Shown piece by piece: positions 1 through 9,854 of a stretch of 64,000 nt of DNA (positions are counted from its first letter, which is position 1; each line of letters opens with the position of its first letter). Source of the DNA: Globodera rostochiensis (lineage: Eukaryota; Nematoda; Chromadorea; Rhabditida; Heteroderidae); assembly GCA_018350325.1 (NCBI GenBank), contig JAEVLN010000009.1:136385-200384 (forward strand), in the 5' to 3' direction. A model generated the notes under the pieces. That model searched no databases. It was not told where the DNA came from and saw nothing but the letters and a program-made list of their open reading frames with translations. The translations under genes and the position numbers were made by a program.

Positions 1-3000
1 ACCGATGGCGCTTATGCCGTCTCCGACGGGAACATATTTTGCGGGTATGGACCAATCGTGTGCAAAGAAGTCGATTCTGCAATATTACATTAACGCGACG
101 AACTACGACCCGAATTGGTACAAGGTAAGAAAATCACATAATTTTATGATTTTTATTTTAAAATTTATAGGCTTGGCATCGATTGGCCACCACATATTAC
201 AACATGGTGATGGCTGATCGTCAACAGCGATCAGCAACGATTTCGCCAACCACCGTTTTGACCGCAATGCCCGCTCAACAGACAACGAATGCCGAGCTGT
301 TCACTTCAACAGCTGTTCCATACCCTCCACAAGTCAACAATATTAAGCTTAAATTTAATCGTTTTCAAAGAAATGTTTATTTTAAGGGAATTCCTCCTGC
401 AACATTGCCACCGCAACAAATCAGCCCGGTTCAATCGCCTCTCAAAAACCACCAATTGATCACTATTTATGCATTAAATGCTGTTCGTTGCTTCTTCAAA
501 ACAATTCAACTTGCCGAAGGTTTTATAGTCAAAGTTTAGTTTCATTGTCTAAACCGATTCAATTTGGCTAAGGCTCGCGCTTGGACGACACGCTTCGACT
601 TTTGATGCTTTGGTTTGACTATGGCGACCGTCCGGAAGTATTTGGTGAGTCTCGACTCATTCCATTTCCATTTAAAAATTGAAATATAAAAGTTCAAAAA
701 TCCATTTTTAAGAACAGCTTCGTGACTCGGTCAAACTAATTCCTCGGGAAGTCTGGTTGGAGGTGGTTCCTCAACTGATTGGTCGTCTGGACTCTCAGCA
801 AAACATCGGGTTGCTTGTCAAACAGTTGGTCATTGACGTGGCCAAAGAATATCCACAGGTTTGTGCATGTCGCTGTCTCTATAATTTTTTTCCTTTGAAA
901 ATGTATCTAATCGATTTGCCATTTCCACTTAAAGCATTCAGATTGCTTTACTCCCTCCGTTTAGGCGTGGGTGTGTGCTTTGACGGCTGCCACCAAATCG
1001 CGCAACTCGCAGCGTTCTCAAGTGGCCAAGGAGGTTTTGGACATTGTGGCGGAGAGTCGGCCAGTGTTGGTCGAACAGGCAATGTTGGTCAACGACGAGC
1101 TGATCCGCTGTGCGATTCTTTGGCACGAATTGTGGCACGAGTCGTTAGAGAATGCGTCTCGCTTCTATTTCGAGGACAAAAATGTTGAGGAAATGATGAA
1201 CGTGCTGAGACCGCTGCATCAAAAAATTGAACAAGGCCACACAACGCTGAAGGAGCAGTCGTTCAACCAGGTCACTCCCAGTGCCATTAAGTTAATTTCA
1301 CACCGGTTAAGTCTAAAAGGGCACTTTCAGGCTTATTACAAAGATCTCAAAGACGCACTCGAACATTGTGAGGCATTTCGGCGAACTCGAAATCTGAAAG
1401 AGATGGTAAGTGAGGACTTTTTGTGTATTCCATCTGGAATTCACATCGAACTTTCTCAAGCTGGTAACTTTAACTTTTTTATTCAGACAATTGCCTGGGA
1501 GTTGTACTACAACGTGTTCAAGCGGATCATCAGCCAATTGCGCCAAATGAGCACTTTGGATCTGAATTACATTGCGCCCCGACTCTGCACAGTCAAGAAT
1601 TTGGAGCTGTCCGTGCCGGGCACCTACGACCCCGCCACTCCGCTCGTCACCATCGCCGCCTTCCATCCGCATCTGCAAGTGATCATGAGCAAACAGCGGC
1701 CGCGCAAAATTTACATACGAGGAAACGACGGCAAGGAGTACGCTTTTTTGCTGAAAGGCCATGAAGATCCACGGCAAGACGGTAGACATTTTTTTTGGCA
1801 CGCATTTGGACTGGTAGTAGGGAGTCGGAAATAACAAAAAATAGTTAACGGCATTAAATTTGTTCGTTTTCTTTGGGTTCACGGTTCCCTACAAATGCCA
1901 AATTTCATTTGTTCAGAACGTGTAATGCAATTGTTCGGATTGGTAAACTCGCTGATTTTGCGTGAAGCGGAAACGTCACGTCGAAATTTGACTATCCAAC
2001 GCTATTCGATCACGACACTAAGTCAGAGCAGCGGACTGATTGGATGGGTGCCGAACTGTGACACTTTACACGCATTGATACGGTATTTTATTTTAATAAT
2101 TCGAAATTTCAATTTTTCAAATTTGTCCAGGGATTACCGTGAAAAACGCAAAATCCCAATTTCGGAGGAGCACAACAAAATGCAAAAATTGTGCGTCGAC
2201 ATCGAAAAGTGCACTTTGCTGCAAAAGGTCGAAGCGTTTGAAGAGGCGTTGCGCACGACTTCGGGCGACGATTTGCGCCGGACGCTTTGGATGAAATCGC
2301 CGAAGTGAGTTGAGGAGACAAACAGCCAGATGGCCAGACAGACACATTATTGACCTTGTTGAACAAGAGGAAAGGCAAAAAAGACAAAATTGGTCAAATT
2401 TGAACCATTTATTGTTGCGAATACATTTTGGGCGAAATTTGTTATATTAGAATATTTCCATCTTTATTAAATGGGAAATAAAATTCAGCTCAGAGATTTG
2501 GTTCGATCGGCGTACCAACTACACCCGTTCCATGGCCTGCATGTCCATGGTCGGCTACATTCTCGGGCTTGGTGACAGGTTAAATCTTTTGTATGGCATT
2601 TTTTTATTTGTTTTGTCCCCCGTCCTCCAGACATCCGTCAAATTTAATGCTGGACAGACTCAGCGGCAAAATTGTGCACATCGACTTCGGTGACTGTTTT
2701 GAGGTGGCGATGAAACGGGAAAAATATCCGGAGAAGATTCCGTTCCGTCTCACTCGAATGCTCGTTCAGGTGGGAATGGACGCGCGGAAGGCCGGTCAGA
2801 GAGGGAAAACCCCGGGAAACTTTCGGATTTTTCTAATATTTTATCTTGCGGGACGGGGGGAGGGGAGGGAATTCCCAACCACTCACGCAGCACGCCTCTG
2901 CCTCAACGATTTTTTTAAATTTTCAATAAACGCTTTTCCAGGCAATGGAAGTGACCGGAATTGACGGCAACTACCGTGTGACCTGTGAGCGTGTTCTTCG

Positions 3001-3622
3001 CCTTCTTCGTAACCATAACGACAGTGTGTTGGCCGTTTTGGAGGCGTTTGTTTATGATCCGGTGTTGAACTGGCGCCTCACGCAGGAGGGCGGGGCGGCG
3101 AGGCGTGCGGCAGGCGGAGCACATCACATGCCGCCTGGCACAATCGGTGAGCCGGGGCAATGGCGTTTTTTGGGGGGGGGGGGGAGGGATTCTGGTCTTT
3201 GTTATGCCAACAGATCGGTCGGGTGATCGACTAAAATTTTGATTTCTTTTAAGGACCACACACAACGGCACCCGTTGAAGAGAGCTCCGACACGGCACAG
3301 CTGCATCAACATGACAGGTCCGATTTTTAATTGTAAAATAATTTTTACTACAAATGATTTCAGACATCCTTTCCAACCACCACCCAGGGGGTTGGGCACC
3401 AGTCGAGGGGACAGCGAGGCAATCAGCCGAGTCCGCGCAAAGTTGTGCGGGCGGGACTTCAACCCGTGCGTGGAGATTTCGGTACAGGAACAGGTAAAGT
3501 TTGGGCCCAGCGCAAAACCCCTGGAATTCCAACTTTAATTGCAGACCGATCGACTCATTGAACAAGCCACGCTAAATGACAATTTGTGCCAATGCTATGT
3601 CGGATGGTGCCCATTTTGGTGA
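1..3622 (+). CDS. let-363: TOR serine/threonine kinase, C-terminal part (5' partial)
   Basis: Target of rapamycin, the PIKK-family kinase that controls growth in response to nutrients. The window holds the end of the FAT domain, the FRB domain, the kinase domain and FATC in about 14 exons (1-124, 171-519, 573-644, 718-859, about 965-1404, 1487-1780, 1917-2081 and onward), joined by short GT-AG introns in consistent phase. Landmarks: [16 protein letters not shown] (FRB) near 1111-1160, GHEDPRQD then [30 protein letters not shown] (catalytic loop), [12 protein letters not shown] (DFG-type metal loop), [13 protein letters not shown], and the FATC end [10 protein letters not shown] just before the TGA at 3620-3622. 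The FRB serine equivalent to human S2035 is kept, as are the aromatic rapamycin-contact residues (W in AWELYYNVF). The human D2102 position is E. An AATAAA-like signal follows near 3700. The N-terminal HEAT repeats lie outside the window. Identification is very secure. Confidence 0.97.
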
Positions 3623-4800
3623 CAGAGAAATGTACCCGGTTCACAATCCTCCCAATCCCCCTGTTACATATTTACTTTCAATTACAAATTGTATACAATA
3701 ATAAATTATATATTTTGTATGGTTTAAAATAAACAAAAAAACATGCCGACATTTTCCCTTTTATGCTCTCAACCAGCGACCCTCGGGGGGTGGTCTGCCA
3801 GCGGAAAAAGTACGCTGTTCCACAAAAATCAAAAAAATCATTTCTGACCTAACCCTAATTCCGTCTTCGATGACTTCTCGTAATCACCATCACCTTATTT
3901 TGATCAGCAGCCACGAACACGAGTTCGCCGTTCTGTCAGATGATTTTGGCATTATATTGTCAAGGGATTTTGTGGCATTTTTATTTGCTTATTTGTAGCG
4001 TTTAGCGGGGACCTTTCAGGTAATTTTAGAAAATTCCCGAAATTAAGAAACATTCTTGCGGTGTTCTTCCATCTTATAATTATTTTTTCCGCATTTTCCA
4101 TTTTTGTTAATTTCGCTTGACAATTTCTGCGGACCTTTCGTCGTTTTGTCCGCCTTTTATAATGAAAATATTGGACGATTCCTCACTCACTGATTACTTT
4201 GGATGGATGGACATACAAATGAATAAATGAACGAATGTTTGTTTGGTTTATTTGATTGGCGAATGTTTCCCCTCTCCCCTGGAGGCAATTAATTTGACGA
4301 AACTTTTTGTCAAAGTGTCTGTCGCTTTCTTGACGCGATTTGTTCCGTCTCGGGTCCGTCCGTCCGTCCGCCGGTTTTCCAACAAATTCTTTTCGTTTAG
4401 CGTTAATTGGAGAAAAACCGCCAAAATTTCCTAATTTAAAAAAACAATCTTTGATCAACTAAGTGTTCAGCCCGTCCATTTTATTTCTGATCAGTTATTT
4501 TTTCTTCCTTCTGATCGGAAAGCGCAACACTTTTCGCCTTCCTCTTCCGGCCCCCCCCCAAACTGGTGATGAACCCGTCGACACCAAAAGTGACTGATGA
4601 GCGCCCAAAACGGGAGGGAGTCCAATGCCACGAGCCTTCGCTCCCATCAATTAGTCAGTCAGCCGTCTTTCAGTCTTGTCTGCCGATGATGTGCATTCTT
4701 TGCCGCTTTTTCAATGTTTTTTTAACGCGTCGACTATTTTCAAAGGGACCGATCCGCCAGTTGCAACCCGTCCGCGCCGACGCCGCCAACACCGCCGACG
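3623..4800. other. Intergenic region between TOR and the NPAX gene
   Basis: No coding exon is supported here. The first 150 bases look like the TOR 3' UTR, with AATAAA-type signals around 3700-3740. The rest is mixed-composition DNA with C runs near 4551-4559. It probably includes the promoter of the downstream NPAX gene. Confidence 0.5.
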
Positions 4801-6497
4801 ATGAACGACAACGACGACGACATCGGCGGCGGCGAGGACGAGGACGACAACAATGTTGATGTTGAGGAGGAGGAGATGAGGGTGATCGGATGATGATGAT
4901 CCCGATCAACATCATCCGATCATATCTTCCCTCGCCTTCCTTCCCCTCCCCTCCCCCCTTCTGTGCTGCTGTGCGCTGTGCATGCTCATCGTTGACAAAA
5001 ACAACAACGACGACAAATTAATCATCTCCGACGATTGGTGTGTGAAATTTGCCGGCGGCGGAACGGAACATTTGTGAGACGGGCGGCAGGGACAAAGGCA
5101 AAAAACGGCTGATTTTGCGTTAGGGTGGGGGTGGGGGTGGGGGGATTCGGGAGTTGGGGGAATAAAACGGGCGAAACGAGACGACCGTCACGCACAACCG
5201 CGCAAACAGATCGCCCGCTTTAGCCGAACACTGCTGACAGCAATTTGTTGCGATTTGATCATTGTAAGGTTTGAACTTGTCGACGTCGACGTCGTCAGAG
5301 TGGGACGGATTGATTGACAGAATGGTTGGTGCTTAATTACTTTCAAAATTAGCATTCAAAGGGACGAAGAAAGAACTGATCAACATTTAATTGCTCTATT
5401 TCATTCACTTCCAGCAACAACCGACGCTCAAAAACGGCACCGATGCGGACGGCAAATTGCACTTTCATCCGCCGGCTTCTTCCTCCGCCTGCTGCTTTTC
5501 CTCTTCTTCCGGCGCCGCTTTTTCTTCCACGGCCACAGGCCTTCCGGCGCTGCCTTTTTGGCTGTTACCGTACCCATTCGCCCCTCTCCCCTCCCCGGTC
5601 ACTCCTCAACTACAGTACGCTCTGAGTGGTCAATGGATGCCATCGGCAACAGCGGAGCCTGCCCTTCCTCCACCAACGGTCGCCGGAGGGAATTTGCTGA
5701 ACGCACTGAATGCCAATGGAAAAGGTTGCCCTGATTGGACAATTAATTAATAATTATATTTGAATCCGTCTTAAGGCATCGAAGCGCCCGTGCCAACTCC
5801 TTCCTCTTCCTACTCCTCCTCCTCCTCTTACTCCTCCTCTTTTCCGTCCTTTTCGCATCCCCCCGCGGGCATTTCGACCCCCAACGAACCTCCGTTTGTG
5901 GACCGAAGTATGTAACTTCTCTTTATCTTTTATTCACATTCTCTTCCCATTTCAAAGCATTTTTAAATTTTGATTTAAGTCGGCGAGTCCGCTCGCAATC
6001 GTTTTGGCCGTCCCTACATTTCCGGAAGACCGTTGCTGTTGTGCGACCGTCAAAAAATCATCAAAATGTACCGGGAAGGGCGCAGAAAGATTGCAATTGC
6101 CCGCGAGATCGGCGTCACACATTCGTGCGTGTCCAAAGTGATCAGAAGGTGATCAGAGTTTTGGGTGGGGAGGGGGGAGACAATATGATCAAATTTGACG
6201 AGAGATTCAGGTTTGAGGAGACTGGAATGTTGGAGAGCAAAAATTCGCGGACCGCCTCTTGCGCATGTCCGGGCGATGCGGACGGACACGGTGGCTTTTC
6301 TTTTTTCCTTTTTTTTAAAATTTCAATTTTCAGATCCCCGAATATGTCGCCATGCCAGATTTGTGCATTTGTCCGCCTCCTCCTCCTCCTCAACCCAATT
6401 GCCTTCATACGAAATCAACAAAATGCCAATTCGACAGCAAATAATTCAACACAATTTGCCGAAGAAGTTCAGCATCGAATGGTTTTGGATCACTTAA
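4801..6497 (+). CDS. NPAX-type protein: N-terminal half of a paired (PAX) DNA-binding domain
   Basis: Putative transcription factor with only the PAI subdomain of a paired domain. Model: exon 4801-4881 (acidic start MNDNDDDIGGGEDED), 5415-5725, about 5776-5908, about 5981-6148, about 6213-6292, then a last exon from about 6334 to the TAA ending at 6497. The key block is RFGRPYISGRPLLLCDRQ, then KIIKMYREGRRKIAIAREIG and VTHSCVSKVIRRFEETG. It aligns with the PAX core (VNGRPLP..., ISRQLRVSHGCVSKIL, RYYETGSI). No RED subdomain or homeobox follows. The chain instead ends in a short Cys-containing and Ser/Pro tract, the pattern known for the nematode NPAX family. The serine-rich segment (5790-5850) is low complexity. 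The domain call is secure. The first exon, the last exon and its frame are less certain because the downstream donor and acceptor choice is ambiguous. Confidence 0.8.
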
Positions 6498-6956
6498 TTT
6501 GTATTTTGTTGATTTTATTTGAAATAATTCGAATTATTTTTATTTGGAATAAGAAATATTTTCCATTTTATTCAGGATTCTCAGTGAACATCGGCCGTCG
6601 TAAGGATTAAATGCTCCGGAAGTTTGTTAATTTACGCTGATAATTCTTTTAAATACGATATTAATGCTTATTTGTATTTGCTAATTGTTTTTGTTTTGTT
6701 AGAGCAAATAATTAAATATATTTAGTAACTAATTGATTTAATCATTTGAAAATTGAGTTGCCGCCGAAACCTTTTGGTCTCTTCGTTTGAATAACTGCAC
6801 ATTTGCGAAGCCTTTCACTTTTATTATTAAACAAATAAAAATAATTTGCCCAAATAAATGTTTCCCAAAATGCAAAAAACAAATTCATTCATTCAAAAAT
6901 TGGAAAATTCCCACAAATTTTAACTTTTTATTTTTATTCGATCGCCGACTTTCAAA
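6498..6956. other. AT-rich intergenic spacer
   Basis: AT-rich DNA between the NPAX gene and the small secreted ShKT protein. No coding exon or RNA gene was recognised. It probably holds the NPAX 3' UTR and the promoter of the next gene. Confidence 0.4.
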
Positions 6957-7444
6957 ATGCCATCGAATCATTTCAAATTCGTTCACTTTTACTTTCATTT
7001 TCTTACCTTTTTCGCATTAATTTGCTTGCTCCAATGTTTTGCCGGTAAATTTAATTTAATCGTTTTATATTATAATTTATTATTTAATTTAGTCTTTGAT
7101 TAAAAAGAGAAACCAGTGCCCAAACAAAAATAAATAAATGGCATTGGAAATATTCTCAAAGTTTTGATAAGAGCATAGCAAATAGTGTCTATTTTGTGCC
7201 TAATTCGATTCTTTCATTGTGCCGTGTCCCCCCAGGTGCCAACAACGAAAAGGACTCGTCGTGCGTTGACCATTTGGTGTACTGGAAATGCGAGGATTTT
7301 AAGTACGTTTGTACTTATTACCGCGAAACGTACGCTTTCGACATGTGCCGTAAAACATGCGGCCTTTGCGACTTTGAACGGACGGCAAAAGTTCTGTTCG
7401 TGCAGTCGCCGTATTATCCCTATTGGGGTGGAAGCAAAAAGTGA
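6957..7444 (+). CDS. Small secreted protein with a single ShKT domain
   Basis: Two-exon gene: 6957-7044 and 7236-7444, intron 7045-7235, phase 1. Exon 1 encodes a signal peptide (a few polar residues, then FLTFFALICLLQCFAG). Exon 2 encodes about 69 mature residues with exactly six cysteines in ShKT order: C-x8-C-x6-C-x11-C-x3-C-x2-C, ending in the hallmark MCRKTCGLC. After the domain comes a short tail rich in Tyr/Pro (SPYYPYWGG) and Lys. ShKT domains are abundant in nematode secreted and surface proteins. They occur both alone and attached to enzymes, and presence of the domain does not show channel-blocking or toxic activity. No enzyme domain is attached here. The role could be cuticular, immune or host-interacting; the sequence does not decide. 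The two exons join in frame, so the model is solid. Confidence 0.85.
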
Positions 7445-9135
7445 AATAAAAACGTTTTGAGGAAACTTTTAAAACAATTCGAATTAAATTCTTTTTGTGT
7501 TTCTGTGAAGTGTAGTCGAAATGCTGCTGCTCTTGAATTGACATTTGGCAAGGCTTCGAAACTTTTGCAAAAAATTTGCAACTTTCAATTCTCGAACCGA
7601 GCCGAGCCGAGACCAAAAGTAGCCAAACTCGACTCGAAACTTAAAAAATTTAGCCCCTATTTTGCCACTATTTGAGCGTTTTTTAAAAAATTTTCATAAA
7701 AAAATGCAAAAAGATACGATTTTTAATTTTTTTGTTTTTATTATTATTAAGGTCCTTAAATTAGAATTCGAGTTTTTCTCGGCAAGATCCTCAAAGAAAC
7801 ATTTGTTCTTTGCCGAACACTTAAGAGCGAAATGTTTGAGATTTCGAATTATTTAAATGGTAATGAATTTTACAATGTAAAAAAGTAATATCTAATTATA
7901 GTTAGTTTTACATAGGTGAAACTTTTTGTCATTAAAATTTTTTCCCCAATCATTTTTTAAAATATTCGAAACAAACTCGAGGTTTTCAGACTCGAAACTC
8001 AAAACTCGACTCGAATGTTTTTATCGATTGAACTTGAACCGAGCCAAGACCAAAGTGCCATTTTGCCATTTGCCGGGTTCTGAAGTCTGTGCCGGCTTTT
8101 TGGCATTTTTGTTGACTTTTTGCCAAATTTAAAAAAACAATCGGAATTGAATTGTAAACGGCAAATTTTCTTCAACGACTTTTTCGTGTACCAATGCCAA
8201 CAATTATTTTCTAACTCAGCAAATTTGCTCAAAAAAGGGAATACGATAAAAACGTTTTTGGCAATGTAAATTTTGCGGGGTTTTCCTGACATTTAGCCGA
8301 GACTCTCGAGCACCATTTGGACGAGCACAACCATTTTATGCTTTTTTCTGTCTTTGCAATTTATTGGTATTTCCAATTTGTTTAGTCATTTGAACCGTTT
8401 TAGTTTTATCCAATTCAAAAGACACACCGAAAGTGCCTTTCGCTTTTACGATTTATCGGTTTTGATCAAACGGTCGCATAAATAAAGAATTGATGGTTTG
8501 AATTGAATCATTTCGCCCCAAATTGTTCTCTGAACAAATCACACGTTCTTCCCTTCCCCCCTTCCTCTTCCTCTTCCTCCTTTTCCTCCTCTTCCTCTTT
8601 TTCCTCTTCCTCCTCTTTTTCCTCTTCCTCCTTTTCCTCTTCTTCCTCTTTTTCTTCCTCTTTTTCTTCTTATTCTGCTTCCTCTTCTTCCTCTTCCTCC
8701 TCTTCCTATTCTTCCTCTTCCTCCTCTTCCTATTCTTCCTCTTCCTATTCTTCCTCCTCCTCTTCTTCTGCTTCCTCTTCTTCCTCTTCCTCCTCCTCTT
8801 CTTCTTCCTTTTCCTTCCGTCCATCGATCAGTCGCTCCCGGTGCCGACGCCCCCGGCGTTCGTCACACATTTACTTTGTGCGGCGGCGGCGGGTCGCCGC
8901 AATTCATTCATCTTCCAATGCCCACTTAATTACCCCAATTAACAGCTGATGAAAATGACGGTTGGCCCCTCTCTCATTATTAAAAACGATTTTGTTGTGT
9001 AATGAATGAACCGTCGTTGCCCTTTTTTGTCAACTTTTGGGACAATCGAAAGACACTTTAAAGTGATCAATTTGATTCATTCTTTTTCCATTAAGAATAA
9101 AAATTCAAATACTCCCAAAGAGAAAGAAAAAGAAA
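7445..9135. other. Intergenic region with degenerate repeats
   Basis: No gene is supported. It contains two related segments in direct orientation, 7594-7640 and about 8005-8065, sharing motifs like ACTCGACTCGAA and GAACCGAGCC.GAGACCAAA. It also contains a long pyrimidine tract, listed separately. Open frames over the tract are low-complexity artefacts. Confidence 0.5.
8553..8817. repeat. Polypyrimidine (TTCCTC)-type microsatellite tract
   Basis: About 265 bases of almost pure T/C on the + strand, built from TTCCTCTTCC-like units, with rare A interruptions. Poly-Ser, poly-Phe/Leu and, on the other strand, Lys/Arg-rich reading frames cross it, which is expected of such a tract and is not evidence for a protein. 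Confidence 0.9.
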
Positions 9136-9469
9136 ATGAAGAAATTCCTCCCGGTGTTCGTTGTGTTGGCCTTTTTGTTGTTCGCCGTTGCTTCTTCAGC
9201 AGGTAAAGTAAAATAATTCGTCCCGAAATCGGCCAAAATATTTTTTGTCAATGCCGCCAGCAGACAAAGGCACCGCCCAAAACGTTGCAATTGCTGAATT
9301 TGGCCCCGCGGGTGCCGCCGTTTTTGGCCATGCCCCACCCCATCGGCGTGTAAAACGCGGCAAAAAGCACAAAGGCAGCAGTTCCAGCTCGTCGGCGAGG
9401 CGGGGCGGGCACAGAAAGAAAGGCCACGGGGGTCTAATCGGCAAATTCTTTGGCAAAGGACGGCGATGA
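9136..9469 (+). CDS. Small secreted, strongly basic protein of unknown function
   Basis: Two exons, 9136-9202 and 9264-9469, joined in phase 1 across a 61-base intron. Exon 1 is a textbook signal peptide (MKKFLPVFVVLAFLLFAVAS). The mature part (about 69 residues) starts near DKGTAQNVAIAEFGPAG. It then turns very basic: PPHRRVKRGKKHKG, a run of six Ser, and a Gly/Lys/Arg tail ending GLIGKFFGKGRR. It has no cysteines. The VKRG site resembles a dibasic processing site, and the last 12 residues look like a cationic amphipathic peptide. Alternatively the basic blocks could act as nuclear-localisation signals in a secreted effector. Both ideas are inference. No family was recognised. Confidence 0.75.
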
Positions 9470-9854
9470 CCGACCGATCGGTCGGATGGTCGGGCGATTT
9501 GTTGGGCTCGGTTTTAGAATAATAATAATAATAATAATTTTTGTAGATTTATAACTCTTGGCCCAAGCTGTCAAATTGGACATTAAATAATACCTCCAGA
9601 AAGCAAAATATTCACTTCATTTTGATAAATCCTTTTTTATTACCTTTATTTAAATATTTATTTAATTCATTTTGAATGAAAATGGGGGGGGGGGGGGGGT
9701 GTTAAATAAAGGGGGGAGGGGAGCCGGTTTATGGAGTCGTCCAACCAAAAAATGCAAATGGAATTTGGTTTAAACTTCTAAAATTATGAAAAACATTTAA
9801 TCGCCAATAAATTGTCATAATTAATTGGTTAAATTAATCGTTGTAGAACACAAA
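9470..9854. other. Spacer with (ATA)n and poly-G run
   Basis: Contains an AATAATAATAAT tract near 9520-9540 and a G run near 9685-9700, followed by AT-rich DNA leading to the first P450 start. No gene is seen. Confidence 0.5.

Noticed and set aside
3780..4100. Possible small RNA gene or terminator downstream of TOR
   Set aside because: No clear hairpin, box motif or conserved RNA sequence could be recognised by eye.
8453..8949. Open frames of 120-148 codons on both strands (poly-Ser, poly-Phe/Leu, Lys/Arg-rich)
   Set aside because: They are translations of one pyrimidine/purine microsatellite; no signal, domain or splice context.
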